From: Siphonodentalium dalli
Taxonomy: Eukaryota > Mollusca > Scaphopoda > Gadilida > Siphonodentaliidae
Reading direction: 5' to 3'
Assembly: GCA_032622095.1 (NCBI GenBank)
Contig: CP136068.1
Location: 989,607-1,053,606 of the forward strand
Length of the DNA: 64,000 nucleotides
Made by a program: the position numbers and the translations under genes. Shown one piece after another: positions 56,811 through 64,000 of this stretch (position 1 is the stretch's first letter; every line of letters starts with the position of its first letter). Below the pieces are notes generated by a model, which ran no database searches, had not been told where the DNA came from, and was given only the letters and a program-made list of their open reading frames with translations.

Positions 56811-57158
56811 TTAACCCTTTACCCAACAGAAGGGCCCTGTGCCAATGCATTCTCTTATATATGCGAGTCGACCATGGGTCGCCTCGCATATATAAAAGAA
56901 TGCATTGGCTTAACACTTTAAAAATTATAAAATTGTTAAAGAATGTAAGAAAAAATGGTAAAAAGTGTTAAAAAATGCCTATGGTCGACTCGCATATATA
57001 AGAGAATGCATTGGCACAGGGCATAACTGTAACCATCACAATGTGGTCAATGAGCCGGTTCCAATGATATCCATATTTGTATGGTTTTATTGAGACAGAC
57101 CCAAGATAATTTAGGCTGTTGCAGCTTTATTTGGCCGGTTTGTTGGGTAAAGGGTTAA
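56811..57158. mobile_element. piggyBac-type MITE with perfect 18-bp ends
   Basis: The left end TTAACCCTTTACCCAACA (56811-56828) and right end TGTTGGGTAAAGGGTTAA (57141-57158) are exact reverse complements. They comprise a TTAA target plus an inverted repeat beginning CCCTTT, the form expected of piggyBac-superfamily elements. It is 348 bp and non-coding. A second foldback element (56832-57023) is nested inside. Confidence 0.85.
56832..57023. mobile_element. Foldback element of the GCATTCTCTTATATATGCGAG family, nested
   Basis: Outer arms of about 44 bp start GCCCTGTGCCAATGCATTCT and its complement at 57023. A third arm (56883-56908) makes the left end itself a hairpin (arms 56842-56867 and 56883-56908, one mismatch). 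Interior AATTATAAAATTGTTAAAGA is shared with the sequence before 47935. A diverged relative is at 12977-13045. Confidence 0.75.
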
Positions 57159-57755
57159 GCTACTCGTAGTTGTTCTTCTAGTGCAGTCTCGAGACTCAAG
57201 TTTATAAATGTTCAAAGAAGCATTGGTTTCGTTGTCTCCGGTATACCGGACAATGATCTAGGAAACCACGTGACCGCGCTAATGACGGGACGCTAATTTT
57301 TTGCTCTGTGTTTGATGGGTCTAATTCATAAATTTTATAGCCAAATGTTCTCGAATCAATTGAACTAAAAACTCTGATTTGCAATGTGAAGTATGAAGGT
57401 CAATGTATTGCTGGATAAAGCAATCGAAGCATGCTAAATGAAGATATTGTGGGATTTTCTGCCTGAGGTGGACTACGATTGCCTACAACACGGCGCCATA
57501 TTGATTTCAACAAAGCCAAACATTGTCAGACTGATAGCCACTGGACACTGATGAGATCATTTCATTAACTATATCTAATGTATTCTCGATGTAAATATAA
57601 TTCTCGGTCATTCACTGCATAACATTGTGGACTGTCATATTTTCAACGGCATCGGCAGATTGGATAATAATCGATCAGCGACTTCGCCATTGTGAACTGC
57701 TCACCCATTAGTATCTCTTTGTTAGTTGACCCTCCAAATTATTACTGTGCATTTA
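57159..57755. other. Unassigned stretch upstream of the LINE fragment
   Basis: No ORF or repeat recognised. The last part may be the 5' untranslated region of the LINE remnant. Confidence 0.3.
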
Positions 57756-57761
57756 TTCGTT

Positions 57762-58809
57762 ATGAGCGATCAACAGCCCGAGGTTTCGGCATCAAGCCTT
57801 GAAAAAAAACAGTACATCTACGGTGCAAAATCTTGACTCCAATTCTAACTCAATTAACACCACCGTTGTTCCGCGCCCGTGCCTGTTAAGAATAAGGACC
57901 GCGATGTTTCCGAATCGCCCATTTCCCCTTCGGGGTTCATGGAAAACAACAAATCCAAGCCAGTCTGTCAGAGTGACCTGGTCACTAGCCCAATTCTATC
58001 CGAAGATGAGGCTGATCGTGAGTCAAATGAATTCTTCGGACCAAATGCCTATTTTGAGTGCGGTCTAATCAAAGCTCTAACCAACACCTGGGTAATAGAA
58101 GCTCTGGCAAAAGTGATGCAGACCTTACTCCAGTCAGTAGCTTCGTCAGTCGCTAAGAATGAAATCGCCGAAGTCTGTAAGGACGACATAGTCACAATGG
58201 ATATCATCAAAAAAGAACTATCTAAACGCGATACCAAAATAAACGAACTGGAAATAAAACTTAAAACAGAAGTTGAAACGCGCGAGCAAATTGAATACGA
58301 ACTCGGCGCGGAAATAGACGACCTTCAACCATAAGGAAGGCGCACAAATATCCGTCTCTTTGGTGTTACTGAAACCCCAGGTGAATCAACTGACAAAATA
58401 GTACAAATTGGGCATTCCGATAAAAGAGAAACACATAGGACGCAGCCACCGTGTAGGACCACCAATGAAACAAGGAGCTATACAGCCAGTGCTCCACCTC
58501 CTCGCCAAATAATATTCCGGCTTCCTTCTTATCGCTGGAGAAAATCAGTTTATGACATGAAATGTGCACTGAACGATTTCAATTCATCTGAATATCCAGG
58601 CAGGCTTTTTATAAACGAGGACCTCACCGTTACCTGTGCCAGCATATTTAAACGCGGACGCAAGCTAAAAAAAAAAGGACTCGAAAATAGCGGAGTGTTG
58701 GACCTTCGATGGCAACATTTATGTCAGAAGTTCATTAGGATGTTCTGTTGAAAAATTCACCACTGCCAGGCACATGGATGCACTGGAGGAAACGGTGGGC
58801 GCTTACTAA
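57762..58809 (+). pseudogene. LINE ORF1p-like remnant, frameshifted
   Basis: Starts near ATGAGCGATCAACAGCC (57762). An A-run at 57802-57809 shifts the frame, and a second shift follows by 57879. The readable 151-codon part (57879-58334) has an N-terminal Ser/Asp-rich region and a coiled-coil-like stretch (KELSKRDTKINELEIKLKTE, EQIEYELGAEIDDLQ). After a stop, other frames give TNIRLFGVTETPGESTDKIV, RLFINEDLTVTCASIFKRGR and FTTARHMDALEETVGAY. Coiled coil, an NIRLFGV(x)E RNA-binding-like domain and a C-terminal INEDLT domain are the order of L1/CR1-like ORF1 proteins, which coat the element RNA. No endonuclease or RT follows, so it is a 5' fragment. Confidence 0.65.
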
Positions 58810-59985
58810 CTGTGTCCCCGTCTGAGTACACCCCACGTGCCTTTCGCTATATAGTCTAATATGGTATAAGTTCCAGAAAAGCCTCAATATCTGGATCAAT
58901 TTATACATAGCCTAATTATAAGGTCAATGTGAATAAATTACTGGATTCTCAACTTCGAAAAATATTTTCGAGAGCCCGGTGATTTATTCATCTTGGCCTG
59001 CCTGTGTAATATGTTAACGTTATAAAATTGTCCTGTCCCAGTATCATGCCGAGCTAGAAGCGAACCCACTCCCACCACCAAGGTATCTCTGAACATAAAC
59101 TAAGGTGCCATTCGATAGATAGCTACATGTATAGCAATCGATGTATATATATGTATATCTATACTTCCCTAACATGGTACAGTTTGTATTTTGGATCTAT
59201 CCCCTTCCCAAATTATAGCTTAATTGTATTAATTGCTCATCATCCTCATGAGAAAATTGGACTGCTAATCGCCGCCTCGACTTAAATGGATGTAATATAT
59301 ATAAACACCACCCTAGTACAACATATTACCAATTGATATTATTCCCGTAATAATTTCCATTCTATATCTTGTCCTACTCAATATCACTGTCGGATACCAG
59401 TTTAGGTTTGTACGTTTCAAGATGGCGGTGCCCAGTGGTCAGGATAAATGGTATGGGTTTATATTGTCTTCAAGCATTAATCAACGACATCTTTCGGCGA
59501 TACATCTTTGAACAGTTATGTAGAAATTTGTATACCCAACACTTGCATAACATACCTTCCGATGACAGGCATGTGAAATGTTGTATTTGGCCGTCAAGTC
59601 GTCATAAAATTTCGAAATTTTATAGAGGCGGCGAAATGTTCGCTTTTTCGTAATTTTTTGGCCTTGGGTTCATGAATCCGCAAATATATGTATTGTCGTG
59701 GGTAGATTAGGTTTTATTCCACACCCATTGACGTGAGGTACATGTATTCAACGGAATCCCAGCCATAGAATACATAGTAGTGTATACCTCTAGTGGAATA
59801 CAAGCCGGAACTATTCTTGTTGACGTTGTCGCCAAGAAAAATGACGTACATTACGTCGATCATCCGCTTCCGGTGATTCTCCCATAATTACTGGCTATTT
59901 GTCAGACTTAAATCACAATAAAAGTGGCTATAGTACCAATGGATATGACATTCATGGATTGAACTTATCTGACTGAACGGTGTAG
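58810..59985. other. Non-coding stretch, nothing recognised
   Basis: Short ORFs only. No repeats stood out by eye. Confidence 0.35.
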
Positions 59986-59990
59986 AATAA

Positions 59991-60161
59991 ATACAGAACA
60001 CAACTTGCATCATAATCTCGATTCTTTTATCGAACTCGTTGCGGACAGCGCAAAGTTATATTTCGCTCGAGCTACGCTCTCGCTAAATATATATCCTTGC
60101 GCCATCCGCAACTCATTCGATAAAAGATTCTCGATTAAGATGCGCGTTGTGTTCTGTCTAT
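59991..60161. repeat. 171-bp foldback with about 76-bp arms
   Basis: The left arm (from ACAGAACACAACTTGCATCA) is mirrored by the right arm (ending GTTGTGTTCTGT). Also TCTTTTATCGAACTCGTTGC pairs with GCAACTCATTCGATAAAAGA with few mismatches. The 17-nt centre CTCGAGCTACGCTCTCG is itself partly self-complementary. Confidence 0.8.
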
Positions 60162-61100
60162 ATCACACATCTTCGGAATGGAAAACCGGCGATATTTGTA
60201 TTTTCTAACTCCGAAAAACGACCTTCGTAAATTTCAAAATGTTCAGGTTTCCTGTTATAACATGTATGTCAAATTATCAACTCACATAAAATGAACCCGT
60301 ATAGACGTGTTGAGTTAGAAACTCTAATTGATGTTTATTCGAAATTCCCTTTATAGTCACTATATCGCGATGTTTGGGCCTCATATTGTAGAGAAGTAAT
60401 CTATTTATACTGACCCATCAACTACATGCGAGCCACCGCATGGAATTAATGATTCCACCTATCCCGGGATCACTAATCGAGTTATATTTCTTTCATGTCT
60501 TCCTTCTCTTATCTTCTGTTGTCTTTCCAATATCTCCGTCAACTGCATATGACCAAGATAAACCGTGCATCTCACGCCAATATCTTATACATCTTTATTC
60601 AACATTTGTTCAGTGTATAAATCATATCTGCCAACCACCGAGCTATTTACATGTCTTGAAATTCATACATTATATATGGGACAATGGTTGATATAATATA
60701 ATATCGTGCTCGGATAGGTAGCTTTCTGTCGAGAGCGTCTCGACCACCTAGGGGAAAACGCTTTGACCTGAACATGTCTGAAATTATCATCATTTACCTT
60801 TTCCTACATTCAAGAAAATTGCCAGAGATTCAAATTGTAAGTTTGTTACTGTTTGATATCATGTACTTCAACTACTTGTCCACATTTAAAGGCACGTGCG
60901 GCCTTAATTGTCGAAAATATTCATATTTGTTCCAAACACCGTAAACAGAAAAACAGTAAAACGCATACAGTTCCGTTCATATATATCATGACCATCGCGT
61001 AAACAGCATGTTATCATAAAGACCTACTATATTTTACCTAAGCAAGAGCCTGATTGTGTTACAGAAGACAAAATATCAGAACGTCGTTCTGTTGTTACGT
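60162..61100. other. Non-coding stretch, nothing recognised
   Basis: At about 60895-61070 there is loose similarity to 51810-51990 (CGGCCTTA, CCGTAAACAGAAA), perhaps an old repeat. Confidence 0.35.
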
Positions 61101-61103
61101 CGG

Positions 61104-62745
61104 GTACATTGGGTACATTTTATAAGCAAAAATTTAGAAACTTAGAAAACATATTTTCGGAACCAATTTACAACCCATTGGTACATAGCGTACAACTTGT
61201 TACTTCTGGTTACTTTACCTATCAGTTAATGTTACATTTGTTACTTCTATTTTTTTTCTTAGAAATCCCAAAGTACCTGGTTACATTGGGTACAAATTAG
61301 AAAACATATTCCCTGAACTAATTTACAGCCCATGGATACACGGGGTACAAATGGTTACTTCTGGTTACTTTACCTATTAGTTAATGTTACAGTTGTTACT
61401 TTTAATTTTTTCTTAGAAATCCCAAAGTACCTGGTTACATTGGGTACAAAATTAGAAAACATATTCCCTGAACTAATTTACAGCCCATGGCTACACGGGG
61501 TACAAATGGTTATTTCTGGTTACTTTACCTATTAGTTGATGTTACATTTGTTACTTCTATTTTTTTTCTTCTTATTAATTCAAAAGTACCTGGTTACAAT
61601 GGGTACAAATTAGAAAACACATCCCCAGAACTATTTTACAGCCCATGGCTACATGATGTACAAATGGTTACTTCTGCGTACTTCACTAATTAGTTAAAGT
61701 TACATTTGTTACTTTTATTAATTTTTCTTAGAAATCCCAAAGTACCTTGTTACATTGGTTACAAATTAGAAAACATATTCCCAGAACTAATTTCAGGCCC
61801 ATGGGTACACGGGGTACAAATGGTTACTTCTGGTTACTTTAATGTTACATTTGTTACTTCTATTTTTTTCTCTTAGAAATCCCAAAGTACCTGGTTACAT
61901 TGGTTACAAATTAGAAAACATATTCCGAGAATTACTTTCAGGCCCATGGGTACACGGGGTACAAATTGTTACTTTTGGTTATTTTGCCTATTAGTTAATG
62001 TTACATTTGTTACTTTTATTTTTTGTTCCCAAAGTACCTGGTTACAAATTAGAAACATATTCCAAGAACTACTTTCAGGCCCATGGGTACACGGGTTACA
62101 AATGGTTACTTCACCTATTAGTTAATGTTACATTTGTTACTTTTATTTTTTATCGTAGAAATCCCAAAGTACTTTGTTACATTGGGTACAAATTAGAAAA
62201 CATATTCCCATAACTACTTTCAGGCCAATGGGTACACGGGGTACAAATGGTTACTTCTGGTTACTTTACCTATTAGTTAATGTTACTTTTGTTACTTTTA
62301 TTTTTTTCTTAGAAATCCCAAAGTACCTGGTTACATTGGGTACAAATTAGAAAACATATTCCTGAATTAATTTACAACCAATGGGTACATAGGGCACATG
62401 GTTACTTCTGGTTAATTTACCTATTAGTTAATGTTACATTTGTTACTTTTATTTTTTTCTTAGAAATCCCAAAGTACCTGGTTACATTGGGTACAAATTA
62501 GAAAACATATTCCCTGAATTAATTTACAACCCATGGGTACATAGGGTACACATGGTTACTTCTTGTTACTTTACCTATTAGTTAATGTTACATTTGTTAC
62601 TTTTTTTTTTCCTCAGAAATCCCAAAGTATCTGGTTACATTGGGTACAAATTAGAAAACGTATTCCCTGTATTAATTTACAACCCATGGGTACATAGGGT
62701 ACACATGGTTACTTTCCACCCCACTAAGAGTAACATATGTTACCC
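61104..62745 (+). repeat. Tandem array, about ten units of 145-170 bp
   Basis: The marker AGAAATCCCAAAGTAC occurs at 61261, 61415, (61576), 61730, 61875, (62030), 62157, 62311, 62462 and 62615. Each unit contains CTGGTTACATTGGGTACAAA, TTAGAAAACATATTCCC, CCCATGG(C/G)TACACGGGGTAC and GTTACATTTGTTACTT. TTGGGTACA-type words occur several times per unit, so a shorter ancestral module is likely. The + strand ORFs across it are shadows. Confidence 0.85.
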
Positions 62746-63561
62746 CCCCCCACATTATCTTAAAATATCAAGCGAACAGATAAGTTCTGTGTGAGTTACC
62801 ATTTATTCATAAATATATGTAGTGGAGCGTACAACACATCATAATATAACAATACAAACATAAATCAGTTCAATAGCACAAAATCAATTAAAACTGTAGG
62901 AGTTTGATAAATAAAATGATATCAGTATATACAACTTTCTGATGGGTAGATCTATGATCGACGTGATTTGGATACAGAATCGCACCTTAATTGTTTTAGA
63001 TTTAAGTTTACATGTATGCAAAACACAAATCATTTTAAAAGAGGTATCCTCTTTTAAGGATTCTTCAACTGGGTCAAGTGTTCCAGGGTATATATTAATA
63101 AATATTAATCACAGATACCGGTACGAAAATGCTTCTATCAATTAATATTGAATTTATATCAATTTTATGGTATAATACATATTATATCGGGACAGTTTTA
63201 TTGAAAGAACAGAACAGAAATTTATGGAGTATAGCAAGAGAAAGAGTTTGATCTTGTTTCTGTCAGCTGACTAATAATTGTGTCAGCAAGATTATTTATT
63301 TTAGAGAAAATTCCCAACAATCACTATTATTTGGCATTGAGACATAGAGCAAAATTGCCACCACTATTATTAATTTCAGTATAAATCCCCAACATCACTA
63401 TTATTAGGCATCTGATAGTAGAACTCCATGAAAGCAAAATGCCATTTTGATGCCTATAGTTTGCAGGAAGTAGCCATTAGCCAAGAGATAGACCATCTTT
63501 GATACCCAAGTGATATCTTCAACATTCACACACATTTCACATTCACACAAATTGCAGACGC
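62746..63561. other. AT-rich stretch downstream of the PHD exon
   Basis: Probably 3' untranslated or intergenic sequence for the minus-strand PHD exon. TTTATT (AATAAA on the minus strand) occurs at about 63294-63300 and could be a polyadenylation signal. Confidence 0.35.
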
Positions 63562-63717
63562 TTAGCACATCTTACACTTCCAGTTCTCTCTCATCGTCCG
63601 TATTCTTACACAAACAAAATGGTAATATTGGCTGCAATCTGTACAGCGAATCCAACGTATAGCTGCCTTGGATCTGTTAATTTTGCAAAAACTGCATTGC
63701 AGTTTCGCAAAGTGGGA
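63562..63717 (-). CDS. Terminal exon with a PHD-type zinc finger
   Basis: A 51-codon minus-strand frame ends in TAA (63562-63564). Its eight metal ligands follow the PHD order: C8, C11, C25, C28, H33, C36, C48, C51 (C-x2-C-x13-C-x2-C-x4-H-x2-C-x11-C-x2-C), with W46 two residues before the last pair, as in many PHD fingers. The exon is preceded on the minus strand by TTCAGTTAATCTCCCCAG, with the acceptor AG at 63719-63718. A further pyrimidine-rich AG lies 13 bases upstream, but using it would bring a stop codon into frame. The finger is the extreme C-terminus of its protein. PHD fingers usually read histone tails; in invertebrates such C-terminal fingers also occur in transposon-encoded proteins, so host versus transposon origin is open. 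Upstream exons lie beyond this window or were not recognised. Confidence 0.55.
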   Translation of the reverse strand, partial: SHFAKLQCSFCKINRSKAAIRWIRCTDCSQYYHFVCVRIRTMRENWKCKMC

Positions 63718-64000
63718 CTGGGGAGATTAACTGAAATTAGAAAAGGAAAACTCAAATAATTTGAATGAAAAAGTCAAAGTGAATCTTTTACGTGTTGAAT
63801 TTTTTTTATGAATAAACATGTCACAAGTAAACTAAAATAGTAAGTGAAATAGTAAAGACTCTGTTAGATGATTATTCCTTTGCAGTAAAAATTTCACAAT
63901 AGAACACTGTCGGAAAGAAGAGACACAATCACATTGTATAGAATATTGCAAAATGATATACATCATTATTCAAATGTCTGCTAAAAACTTGCTACATACA
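63718..64000 (-). other. Presumed intron upstream of the PHD exon
   Basis: AT-rich with no open frame. It carries the pyrimidine tract TTTTCCTTTTCTAATTTCAG (minus strand) next to the exon. Confidence 0.4.

Noticed and set aside
61109-62213. Series of + strand ORFs with FLEIPKYLVTLGTN-like repeats
   Set aside because: Shadows of the ~154-bp array. Stop codons and length changes in each unit break any continuous protein.

Overview
This window is animal nuclear DNA: AT-rich, gene-poor and built mostly from layered transposable elements and tandem arrays, with a 100-base run of N (an assembly gap). The repeat types suggest a lophotrochozoan, most likely a bivalve mollusc. These include subterminal-inverted-repeat elements with tandem cores, microsatellite tails and 3' hairpins (pearl / non-autonomous Helentron style), a common repeat ending CAGGTGAGCTAA, and a DIRS-like retroelement. 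The host call is inference; no diagnostic host gene is present.

Layout. 1-8.6 kb: nested non-coding repeats and foldback elements. 8.6-9.55 kb (minus): the only substantial host-like coding exon, a 315-codon ORF with an HD-type motif resembling the DUF5662 family. Its 5' part looks like intron running into a splice acceptor. 9.6-14.9 kb: a TTAA-flanked MITE and a large inverted repeat with arms of about 720 bp around a second copy of the 3-5.8 kb repeat. 16-17.2 kb: a 161-167 bp tandem array. 17.4-24.3 kb (minus): a degraded tyrosine-recombinase retrotransposon (gag, RT, RNase H, recombinase) split by a 2.85 kb Helentron-like array element and carrying an internal duplicated segment. 25.0-25.4 kb: an SGNH-hydrolase-like fragment on the same strand. 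25.75-26.34 kb: a second type of TTAA MITE.

26.5-38.1 kb: a G/C-tract, hairpin-bearing satellite that flips orientation near 27.35 kb. A young, apparently intact Ty3/Gypsy-type LTR retrotransposon (28070-37466) has inserted in it. Its 535-bp LTRs differ at one base by eye. It has separate gag and pol frames linked by a textbook -1 frameshift signal (TTTAAAC, 6-nt spacer, hairpin), and an unexplained 2.5 kb non-coding tract between pol and the 3' LTR. 38.5-40.1 kb: the second Helentron-like element in opposite orientation. 40.1-43.9 kb: degenerate tandem repeats and a palindrome.

44-64 kb: diverged repeats, several strong foldback palindromes, TTAA MITEs (one with an 18-bp perfect terminal repeat of piggyBac type and a second foldback nested inside), a broken LINE ORF1 (57.76-58.81 kb), a ten-unit 154-bp array (61.1-62.7 kb), and on the minus strand at 63.56-63.72 kb a short terminal exon encoding a C-terminal PHD-type zinc finger. 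Apart from the LTR element, nothing looks like a complete autonomous gene.
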